A program made the position numbers and the translations under genes. From assembly GCF_014836845.1 (NCBI RefSeq), contig NZ_JACSQA010000006.1, forward strand, positions 1 through 64,000: a stretch of 64,000 nt of DNA, written 5' to 3'. Below the pieces are notes generated by a model, which saw only the letters and a list, made by a program, of their open reading frames with translations, ran no database searches and was not told the DNA's origin. Source of the DNA: Ureibacillus galli (GTDB lineage: Bacteria; Bacillota; Bacilli; Bacillales_A; Planococcaceae). Shown one piece after another: positions 57,591-64,000 of this stretch. The stretch's first letter is position 1, and each line of letters starts with the position of its first letter.

Positions 57591-58130
57591 ATGTTACAAA
57601 AAGAAGAAACAGTTTTGGTACTAATTGATGTACAAGGAAGGCTAGCGGAAATCGTAGATAATAGTGAATTTGTGATTCATAATATTGTAAAAATTACAGA
57701 AGGTGTTCAAATTTTAGATATACCTGTTCTTTTGTTAGAACAATATCCAAAAGGACTTGGGCCGACTACGGAAAAAGTTGCGCAAAAACTACAAAATCAA
57801 AAACCAATTGAAAAAATTACATTTAGTGCTTACGATACGCCTGAATTTGTAGAGCAATTAGAAAAAACAGGACGTAAAAAAGTATTGCTTGCAGGTATCG
57901 AAACACATATTTGTGTCTATCAAACAGCTGTTCATTTACTTCAAAATGGTTATGAAGTGGAAGTATTAGCCGATTGCGTTTCTTCCAGAACGGCTAAAAA
58001 TAGAGAAATTGGTCTTCAAAAAATGATGCAACTTGGTGCGAAGGTAACGAGTGTAGAAATGGCACTTTTTGAAATGCTTCAAGTCGCTAAAGGAGACCAG
58101 TTTAAAGCGGTTAGTAAATTAATAAAATAA
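57591..58130 (+). CDS. Isochorismatase-like cysteine hydrolase
   Basis: 179-residue alpha/beta hydrolase of the isochorismatase/nicotinamidase superfamily. The catalytic triad is visible: Asp in VLIDVQGRLAE, Lys in the IEKITFSAYDTPEF region, and Cys in GIETHICVYQTAVHLL followed by a VLADCVSSR segment. ATG 57591 is seven bases after AAGGGGG; ATG 57585 is too close. Substrate not readable. Confidence 0.88.
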   Translation: MLQKEETVLVLIDVQGRLAEIVDNSEFVIHNIVKITEGVQILDIPVLLLEQYPKGLGPTTEKVAQKLQNQKPIEKITFSAYDTPEFVEQLEKTGRKKVLLAGIETHICVYQTAVHLLQNGYEVEVLADCVSSRTAKNREIGLQKMMQLGAKVTSVEMALFEMLQVAKGDQFKAVSKLIK

Positions 58131-58142
58131 TAAAGTTCAAGT

Positions 58143-58175
58143 GTAGCCATACTCTTATTTTAGGGTATGGCTTAT
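58143..58175 (+). terminator. Probable terminator after the isochorismatase gene
   Basis: AGCCATACTC pairs with GGTATGGCT around a short AT loop, followed by TATT; weak T-run. Confidence 0.55.
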
Positions 58176-58285
58176 TAGGGGAAATGCAGTTTTACAATGT
58201 TTCCAATACATACATGTTTAGAAAGTTTTAGTAGTTTAAAAAATGTAATGTGCTTAATCTATGAATTATTCCATTGCTTCTTCCT

Positions 58286-58843
58286 TCACATTGACTTATA
58301 CAATTTATACATTGCAGTTTCTTTATCAATGGACCTAGCAATTTCAAAAGCTTCCTCTTGGCTTTTATGATTACTTATAATTTCATAGAAAAACTTTATA
58401 AGGAACATCAGATTAGCATTACCATCTATGTAATCATCAGGACCGATATAAGAGTGACAACCACATTCAAGAAAAGCGTTCGCTAGCTGTTCCATACCTA
58501 ATGTACAACCAGATCCTATAACTTTTATATCTTTTAATTTTGTAAATTGTTTAATCTCGTGATCTCCCAGAAATTCCCCTCTTGGCTCATTAGATTCATA
58601 AACTTCTTCATCGAGTTCAGGCATGCAAAATCTACCTTCATCTCCATGGAAATTTAAAATTAAATAGTCCACTTTATTCGCAAGTTCTTCACCAGATAGA
58701 ACATCAATTAGATCATTGGGTCTACCTATCCAATGTATATTAACTCTTACCCCGAAATACTCCAGTGCTGATCTTATAGCATATGATTCCATTTCACAAT
58801 TCGGTCCCACTACTAAACTTACATACATTTCAGGTCTACTCAT
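58286..58843 (-). CDS. Small stand-alone caspase/CHAT-like protein
   Basis: 185-residue protein that I identify by pattern only. A His-Gly motif (LILNFHGDEG, His66) ends one strand, and a Gly-Ser-Gly-Cys motif (VIGSGCTLG, Cys113) follows the next, with AFLECGCHSYIGPDDYIDG and a helical FFYEIISNHKSQEEAFEIAR tail. This order of His then Cys and the alanine/cysteine helix is that of CHAT and other caspase-fold peptidases. It carries no other domain and no signal peptide. AAAGGAG lies 11 bases upstream of the ATG. No partner gene is obvious. Confidence 0.6.
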   Translation of the reverse strand: MSRPEMYVSLVVGPNCEMESYAIRSALEYFGVRVNIHWIGRPNDLIDVLSGEELANKVDYLILNFHGDEGRFCMPELDEEVYESNEPRGEFLGDHEIKQFTKLKDIKVIGSGCTLGMEQLANAFLECGCHSYIGPDDYIDGNANLMFLIKFFYEIISNHKSQEEAFEIARSIDKETAMYKLYKSM

Positions 58844-59137
58844 TTTCCATTACACTCCTTTTTAATTTAAATTTTACTACAATATTCTCCATTTGCATTG
58901 AAGGTTACAGGGCAATAGCTTTGTTATACGTGTAAGAAACTGCAAGCGTATCTGAACAAATAAATCGAAGTATTTTGTTAGTTAGAGTATTTATTTATAT
59001 TAAATGTAACTCTATTAGAATACATATAACTTTATTAGTTTAAGGTTAATTAGTATATGAAGAATTTAAGCACAATACACTGAAATAATTGTATACTATA
59101 GAAAAGGGATAAAGAAGTTTAAGGACTGGTATAAATT

Positions 59138-59575
59138 ATGGACATTAAAAAACCAAACGATTTTGAACTTAAAAAAGTATTATCACTTTCTCCTCAAGCG
59201 ATTTTTGATGGTACCCTGGGGGAAGTACAACCTACAGAAGAAAAAATTAACCAACTTGTTAAACCACTTTTGGAAAAGGGAAGCTATTATTTAATAGCAA
59301 CTGAAGGTAATCAATTGATGGGTTGGATTCTTTTAGGACCAAACAAGGATTCATTTACTGATGTAATAAATGGATTTATCTACGAACTATTTGTTTTAAA
59401 TGAATTTAGAGGAAATGGAATTTCCAAACAATTAATGAATGCTGGTATTGAACATTTAAAACAAGATGGATACTCGGAAATTCGCCTAAGTGCGTTTGTA
59501 GATAATCAAGCAATTAAATTATATGAAAAATTGGGTTTTGATATAAAGTCAGTTACTATGAGCTTGAAGATTTAA
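59138..59575 (+). CDS. GNAT family N-acetyltransferase
   Basis: 145-residue GNAT with the acetyl-CoA signature LNEFRGNGISKQLMNAGIEHL near residue 87 and the usual ending LSAFVDNQAIKLYEKLGFDIKSV. Its N-terminal half, with QAIFDGTLGEVQPTEEKINQLV, is not familiar. The ribosome binding site is weak (GGACTGG). The 290 bases before it are AT-rich intergenic DNA with nothing recognised. Confidence 0.82.
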   Translation: MDIKKPNDFELKKVLSLSPQAIFDGTLGEVQPTEEKINQLVKPLLEKGSYYLIATEGNQLMGWILLGPNKDSFTDVINGFIYELFVLNEFRGNGISKQLMNAGIEHLKQDGYSEIRLSAFVDNQAIKLYEKLGFDIKSVTMSLKI

Positions 59576-59697
59576 GTATTTATACAGTTTCTAATTTTAA
59601 AAAAATAATTAAAAAACAATTAGACCCAATTCTTTACCTAGGATAGCTCTAACCCCTTCTAGTTTATGAAAATCATAAATTAATTGAGTCTGTTAAC

Positions 59698-59727
59698 TTG
59701 CGTTAGTAATTACAAGTATTTTATAAT
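59698..59727 (+). promoter_or_regulatory. Probable promoter of the P5C dehydrogenase gene
   Basis: TTGCGT (59698-59703), 18-base spacer, TATAAT (59722-59727). No -24/-12 sigma-54 motif was noticed, unlike the known SigL control of B. subtilis rocA. Confidence 0.5.
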
Positions 59728-59794
59728 TTGGTGAATACAGAAGATTATTAAAAACATTAAGAGAAATATACACAATAGGAAGGAAAGTAAAAAT

Positions 59795-61426
59795 ATGAGT
59801 AACGGAATTTTCAAAATACCAACACCTAAAAATGAGCCTGGCAATACATATGCTCCGGGTACAAAAGAAAGAGAAACATTAAAAGCAGAATTAAAACGCC
59901 AATCCGAAATCGTAGTAGATATTCCTATTATTATTAATGGTCAAAATATTAAAACAGATACAGTAAAGCAAGTAGTTATGCCACATAATCACCAACATGT
60001 TTTAGCAAACTACTCAGAAGCTGGTGAGAAAGAATTACGTGATGCTGTTGAAGCTGCAATGGCTGCAAAAGAATCATGGGCAAATATGCCATGGGAACAT
60101 CGTGCAGCGATTTTCTTGAAAGCTGCTGATCTAATTTCTGGTCCGTACCGTGATGTAATGAATGCTGCAACAATGTTAGGACAATCTAAAACTGTAATCC
60201 AAGCTGAAATAGACTCTGCACAAGAATTAGCAGATTTCTTGCGCTTCGGGGTGGATTATGCAAACCAAGTATATCAAATTCAACCAGATAGTATGAAAAA
60301 CGTTTGGAATCGTTTAGATTATCGTCCATTAGATGGTTTTGTATTAGCAATCTCTCCATTCAACTTCACTGCTATTGGTGGTAACTTACCGTCAGCTCCT
60401 GCAATGATGGGGAACGTAGTAGTTTGGAAACCAGCAACAACTTCATTACTAGCAAACTATTACTTTATGCGTATTTTAGAAGAAGCTGGATTACCAAAAG
60501 GCGTTATCAACTTTGTACCATCTCGTGGTTCACAAGTTTCGGAAGTAGTATTAACAGATTCACGTATGTCTGGATTCCACTTTACTGGTTCAACAAGTAC
60601 GTTCCAAACAATTTGGAAAACAGTAGGGGAAAACATTGCAAATTACCAATCATACCCTCGTTTAGTTGGGGAAACTGGTGGTAAAGACTTCGTATTTGCA
60701 CACGAAACTGCACAAGTTGACAAATTAGTAGCGAACCTTGTTCGTGGAGCGTTTGAATACCAAGGTCAAAAATGTTCTGCGGCTTCACGTGCTTACATTC
60801 CACAAAGCTTATGGGAAGAAGTAAAGAAAGGTTTAGTTGAAGAAACTGCTAAACTGAAAGTCGGGGATGTACGCGACTTCCGTAATTTTATGGGAGCAGT
60901 AATCGATAAACCTGCGTTTGATTCAATAACAAGCTATATCGATTATGCGGCAGCTTCTGAAGAAGCAGAAATTATTGCTGGTGGTACTTATGATGATTCT
61001 GTTGGATATTTCATCCAACCAACAATTATCGTAACAACAAATCCAAAGTTCAAAACAATGGTTGAAGAAATTTTTGGACCAGTGTTAACAATCTATGTAT
61101 ATGAAAATGATAAATTAGAAGAAACATTAGAAGCAGTTGATACAGCTTCTATGTACGCATTAACAGGTGCTATTTTTGCACAAGATCGCCAAGCGATTCT
61201 TCATTTAGAAAATCGTTTATCAGGCGCAGCTGGAAACTTCTATATCAATGACAAACCAACCGGTGCAATGATTAACCAACAACCATTTGGTGGTTCTCGT
61301 GGTTCTGGTACAAACGATAAAGCAGGTTCTGTATTTAACATGATTCGTTGGACAACTCCTCGTGTAATCAAAGAAAACTTTGCACCAACTACAGATATTA
61401 CTTATCCGTTCATGGATGAAGAATAA
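59795..61426 (+). CDS. pruA: 1-pyrroline-5-carboxylate dehydrogenase
   Basis: Oxidises glutamate semialdehyde/P5C to glutamate, the second step of proline and the last of arginine/ornithine catabolism. 543 residues, matching the longer P5CDH form (mammalian ALDH4A1-like) rather than the 515-residue RocA. Motifs include ISPFNFTAIGGNLPSAPAMMGN, GFHFTGSTSTFQTIW, LVGETGGKDFVFAH (catalytic Glu) and EYQGQKCSAASRAYIP (catalytic Cys). No proline dehydrogenase gene is next to it. Confidence 0.93.
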   Translation: MSNGIFKIPTPKNEPGNTYAPGTKERETLKAELKRQSEIVVDIPIIINGQNIKTDTVKQVVMPHNHQHVLANYSEAGEKELRDAVEAAMAAKESWANMPWEHRAAIFLKAADLISGPYRDVMNAATMLGQSKTVIQAEIDSAQELADFLRFGVDYANQVYQIQPDSMKNVWNRLDYRPLDGFVLAISPFNFTAIGGNLPSAPAMMGNVVVWKPATTSLLANYYFMRILEEAGLPKGVINFVPSRGSQVSEVVLTDSRMSGFHFTGSTSTFQTIWKTVGENIANYQSYPRLVGETGGKDFVFAHETAQVDKLVANLVRGAFEYQGQKCSAASRAYIPQSLWEEVKKGLVEETAKLKVGDVRDFRNFMGAVIDKPAFDSITSYIDYAAASEEAEIIAGGTYDDSVGYFIQPTIIVTTNPKFKTMVEEIFGPVLTIYVYENDKLEETLEAVDTASMYALTGAIFAQDRQAILHLENRLSGAAGNFYINDKPTGAMINQQPFGGSRGSGTNDKAGSVFNMIRWTTPRVIKENFAPTTDITYPFMDEE

Positions 61427-61440
61427 TTAATAACATAGAA

Positions 61441-61476
61441 AAGAGGTTAAAGTGTTCACTTTAACCTCTTTTTTAA
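61441..61476 (+). terminator. Intrinsic terminator after pruA
   Basis: AAGAGGTTAAAGTG pairs perfectly with CACTTTAACCTCTT around two bases, followed by TTTT. The next 280 bases up to about 61750 hold no recognisable gene. Confidence 0.92.
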
Positions 61477-61816
61477 TATCGTTTTTTCCTTGATATATGA
61501 GAATTTCTATCTTTTCGAACTGTTAGATGAGCACTTTTATTTGAGACATTCTATGACTCCCAGTCGCTTCAAACGAGACGAGATTATTTGAGATAATGAA
61601 AAAACGAAGCGCTTTCTATTAATTTAGTCTATCAATAGTTCGAACTAGAGATTTTAAGAAAGCTTTTAAAGAAATATCTGAAAACTTTCATAGCATAAAT
61701 GAAAAGGTTTCCTGAATTAAAATGAATATAATTCACCCTTTGTTATTGAGGGAGAATAGTTGAACAAGAATAAGGTTAAATTACTTAATAATAGAAATGT
61801 TATTAGGGAGATATAT

Positions 61817-62383
61817 ATGAAGGAAAAACAATCAGAATTGTTAAATCAAATAAGGTCAATGTTAGAAGAGGTAAACCAACTCCAATTAGAATACTGGAAA
61901 TCATTTTCCTATTTTGATACATGGCAATTTTGGATAGTAGTTATAGCGTTAATTTTACCAATTATAATATTGTTCTTTTCAATAGATAAAAGGAAAATGT
62001 TACTTTTAGGTTTTTTTGGACTTAATTATCATGTTTGGTTCGCATATGTAAATAAAATCGGTATTAATATGGGTCTATGGGAATATCCATATGAACTCCT
62101 TCCCTTTTTACCAAGTTTTGCTCTAGACGCTTCTTTAGTACCGGTAAGTTTTATGTTGTTATATCAATGGACATTGAACCGGCAAAAAAATATATACCTA
62201 TATTCTATTTTATTATCAGCCCTTTTTGCTTTCGTATTAAAACCAATTATGGTAAATTTCCACTTCTTCCATATGTTTAAGGGAGTAAATTATATTTATT
62301 TGTTCTTGTCCTATATAGCGTTATTCATTGTATCTAAATTGATCACAAACTTGTTTTTATGGCTACAAAAACAAGAAAATTGA
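61817..62383 (+). CDS. CBO0543-like multi-pass membrane protein
   Basis: 188 residues with about five hydrophobic segments after a short amphipathic N-terminus. The pattern QLQLEYWKSFSYFDTWQFWIVVIALILPIIILFF followed by DKRKMLLLGFFGLN resembles the CBO0543 family of Bacilli and Clostridia. ATG 61817 with AGGGAG six bases upstream is preferred; TTG 61760 after GGGAG is an in-frame alternative adding 19 residues. Function unknown. Confidence 0.72.
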   Translation: MKEKQSELLNQIRSMLEEVNQLQLEYWKSFSYFDTWQFWIVVIALILPIIILFFSIDKRKMLLLGFFGLNYHVWFAYVNKIGINMGLWEYPYELLPFLPSFALDASLVPVSFMLLYQWTLNRQKNIYLYSILLSALFAFVLKPIMVNFHFFHMFKGVNYIYLFLSYIALFIVSKLITNLFLWLQKQEN

Positions 62384-62489
62384 TAATTGTTCTAAAACAA
62401 CAATAGGCGTAATTTTTGTACTAGAAATTTTGTCATTTTTAGTCCTTAATTTTGGTGGTTATGGCGGGGCTAATCTATTGTACAAAGGG

Positions 62490-62522
62490 AGGCTGTCTTG
62501 TTTCAGACAGCCTCTTTAATTT
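62490..62522 (+). terminator. Terminator after the CBO0543-like gene
   Basis: GAGGCTGTCT pairs with AGACAGCCTC around a 6-base loop, followed by TTTAATTTG. It may serve the minus-strand remnant region as well. Confidence 0.8.
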
Positions 62523-62752
62523 GTTTTGACTCCAAAGATTACTGACAAAATTAAACCTAATGGAATTCTCCATTTTTTTATAAAATTATCTCTCCTAAAC
62601 CAGGGAAGGTAGCTAGCGAGTAAACTGATTCCTTTTTCAATCTCTTCAATTGCTAATCCTCCAAATCCTAACATGATATAGGAATTAGCTTCGGTGTTTG
62701 AATTAAGCCAAACCTTGACGGGGAATAAACTTTGACTCCTTTTTGGGAGTCC
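62516..62752 (-). pseudogene. Probable C-terminal remnant of a MocR/PLP-aminotransferase-type protein
   Basis: A minus-strand frame ending at 62516 reads ...KVWLNSNTEANSYIMLGFGGLAIEEIEKGISLLASYLP..., in which the LGFGGL-x-EEIE-x-GI-x-LL pattern resembles the last helix-strand of MocR/GabR-like aminotransferase domains. No ribosome binding site precedes the only ATG (62674), and nothing of the DNA-binding or cofactor domain is present. A 52-residue independent small protein from that ATG is the alternative reading. Confidence 0.35.
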
Positions 62753-62815
62753 CCAAAAAATTTTGTAAAAATGTTACCTCAATCTGAATAGAACCTGTGT
62801 TATATTCAAGAATCG

Positions 62816-62853
62816 GGCGCGTTTCTAAAATAAGAAATGCGTCTTTATTTTTG
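62816..62853 (+). terminator. Hairpin with T-run upstream of the C39-like peptidase gene
   Basis: GCGTTTCT pairs with AGAAATGC (one G-U pair) and is followed by GTCTTTATTTTTG. Either the terminator of an older gene or an attenuator in the leader of the peptidase gene; the rest of 62753-62960 shows no gene. Confidence 0.55.
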
Positions 62854-62960
62854 AAAAGGGTCGTTATAGAAAACTGAAATTGGATAATTATGTTAAAATG
62901 AAGTGGGGATTGTAAAGAAATAAAATATTCGAGCTGGACGCTTGGTAAGGGGGATGCAGT

Positions 62961-63587
62961 ATGTTTATGTTTATCGTTAGATCAGTTATTTTATGGATTA
63001 TGATTTCCACGATCATTAATGTATATTTGATGACATTTCCCATTCCTGTTTTACGGAAAAGAAATTATCCAGCTAACTTTCTTATTCAACAAAACAATCG
63101 AATTGATTTTCAAAATAATACCGAATGTGCAGCATTTTCAACAGCGTATCTGTTACGGCATTTTGGTATAGATGATAGCGGTGAAGCGTTGTATCCCCAT
63201 TTTCCTAGTAAAACGAAGTCGGGTACTGTATACCCAAAGGGAATTCGGACGGTATTAAGAAAAAAGGGCTTTAAAACAAACTATTATAAAGGAAATATAA
63301 ATACATTAAAGTACGAAGTTAGTAAAGGAGCACCCGTCATTGTTTTTATTAAAGTACAGAAGGACCGTAATTATTTGCATTTTGTCCCTGTTGTAGGATA
63401 TGACGAGGAGTATTTTTACCTTTCAGAATCATTAAGGCATTTGGTGAATTGTGATGATGAAAACAAGAACTATAATCGAAAAGTACCGATTAATGAATTT
63501 AAAAAACTATGGAATGTAAAGACGGTTTTTACTCTTTTTTATAGCAATACTTACATAACTGTAGACGCTGCACAGAGAAAATATTAA
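62961..63587 (+). CDS. Membrane-anchored C39-like cysteine peptidase
   Basis: 208 residues. One N-terminal membrane anchor (about residues 3-25) places the rest outside the cell. The papain-like C39 fold is recognised by NNTECAAFSTAYLLRHFG (nucleophile Cys56) and YLHFVPVVGYDEEYFYLSES (His140), with the downstream acidic position occupied by Glu or Asn instead of a clear Asp. There is no ABC exporter nearby, so it is not a classic bacteriocin peptidase/exporter. AAGGGGG lies before the ATG. Substrate unknown. Confidence 0.75.
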   Translation: MFMFIVRSVILWIMISTIINVYLMTFPIPVLRKRNYPANFLIQQNNRIDFQNNTECAAFSTAYLLRHFGIDDSGEALYPHFPSKTKSGTVYPKGIRTVLRKKGFKTNYYKGNINTLKYEVSKGAPVIVFIKVQKDRNYLHFVPVVGYDEEYFYLSESLRHLVNCDDENKNYNRKVPINEFKKLWNVKTVFTLFYSNTYITVDAAQRKY

Positions 63588-63613
63588 TGACGTAACTAAA
63601 AAAAGGGGGGAAA

Positions 63614-63925
63614 ATGTCAAATGATAGCCTCTATATCTGCAATTCTTATAATTTTTTTATAATGGCTTTCATTCTTACTTTTAAACGTTCTTGGATGCTT
63701 AATTTTATAATATGGAGCGTGTATTTAGGAATAATTTTCATACCTCTATCCACTATTGCTGGTTCATTTATTTATAGAGACATAACACAGGATGGATTTG
63801 CAGGAATTAGATTTCTGTTATTATTCATACCTCTTGAAATCATTGCAATTCTTATGTTTGCTATCGGTTGTATAGGAGAAATTAGGGGAAAAAGAAAAAA
63901 ATATATGATGTTCCATAATAATTAG
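63614..63925 (+). CDS. Uncharacterised small membrane protein
   Basis: I do not recognise this 103-residue protein. Hydrophobic segments lie at about residues 12-24, 28-50 and 65-88, and the C-terminus is strongly basic (RGKRKKY). GGGGGG lies three to four bases before the ATG, giving tight spacing. It begins 26 bases after the peptidase gene, so the two are probably co-transcribed. Confidence 0.6.
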   Translation: MSNDSLYICNSYNFFIMAFILTFKRSWMLNFIIWSVYLGIIFIPLSTIAGSFIYRDITQDGFAGIRFLLLFIPLEIIAILMFAIGCIGEIRGKRKKYMMFHNN

Positions 63926-64000
63926 AGTAACAAGGTTTGAACTATTAGATTACATTTGAAACTTTTTCCATTAATAATCGTACTTTTTTATAAAACGATT

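Noticed and set aside
59600-59720. Possible short gene remnant on the minus strand before pruA (LEGVRAILGKELGL-like)
   Set aside because: Only about 25 codons are open, and I could not tie the residues to any family with confidence.

Overview
The window is chromosomal DNA from a low-GC, endospore-forming member of the Bacillales. An sspI gene (minor small acid-soluble spore protein) is present, and gene order follows the Bacillus subtilis ytxK-tpx to pheST segment with many losses and insertions. Protein sequences and the amino-acid-centred gene set suggest the Lysinibacillus/Ureibacillus/Solibacillus side of the group (Planococcaceae/Caryophanaceae); this placement is an inference from recognition, not from a search. 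TTG and GTG starts are common. No tRNA, rRNA, insertion sequence, prophage or CRISPR array was seen.

Layout. 0.2-8.2 kb: thiol peroxidase, a YtxK-type methyltransferase, alanine dehydrogenase and a complete five-gene branched-chain amino acid ABC importer (livKHMGF) preceded by a CodY-like box. 8.3-16.3 kb: an M24 peptidase, YtkL, YtoI, YtpI, the nanoRNase NrnA and the second replicative polymerase DnaE, whose PHP metal ligands are missing. 16.3-22.7 kb: a FadR/GntR-type regulator overlapping accD-accA, then pfkA-pyk, with an unusually dyad-rich leader in front of the regulator. 22.6-26.5 kb: YtvI, citrate synthase and isocitrate dehydrogenase, with a folded RNA-like element between citZ and icd; mdh does not follow. 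26.7-36.5 kb: a MaoC-fold protein, PhoP and a PhoR almost without an extracellular sensor, an HflK/HflC pair, a small four-helix membrane protein, then polA-mutM-coaE. 36.6-44.9 kb: gapB, nrdR, dnaB-dnaI (dnaI appears to start at AUC), a T-box before thrS, and the L20-leader infC-rpmI-rplT operon, in which infC starts at AUU.

45-53.4 kb: a T-box in front of a type-2 methionyl-tRNA synthetase gene interrupted by exactly two in-frame stops, then YsdB, a dUTPase-like protein, an M42 peptidase, argF with palindromic operators, a divergent CarD/MarR pair whose two -35 boxes form the two halves of one palindrome, sspI, a GNAT and a SpoU-type methylase. 53.4-57.5 kb: T-box-controlled pheST. 57.5-64 kb is more accessory: an isochorismatase-like hydrolase, a small stand-alone caspase/CHAT-like protein, a GNAT, 1-pyrroline-5-carboxylate dehydrogenase, a CBO0543-like membrane protein, a probable MocR-type remnant, a membrane-anchored C39-like cysteine peptidase and a small membrane protein.

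Taken together, the genes cover amino acid uptake and catabolism (liv, ald, P5C dehydrogenase), lower glycolysis and the entry to the TCA cycle, fatty acid precursor synthesis, replication initiation and repair, and translation. Three T-boxes and one ribosomal-protein leader control the translation genes. The observations most worth checking are the two-stop methionyl-tRNA synthetase, the AUC start of dnaI, the citZ-icd RNA element, the CarD/MarR regulatory region and the orphan CHAT-like protein.
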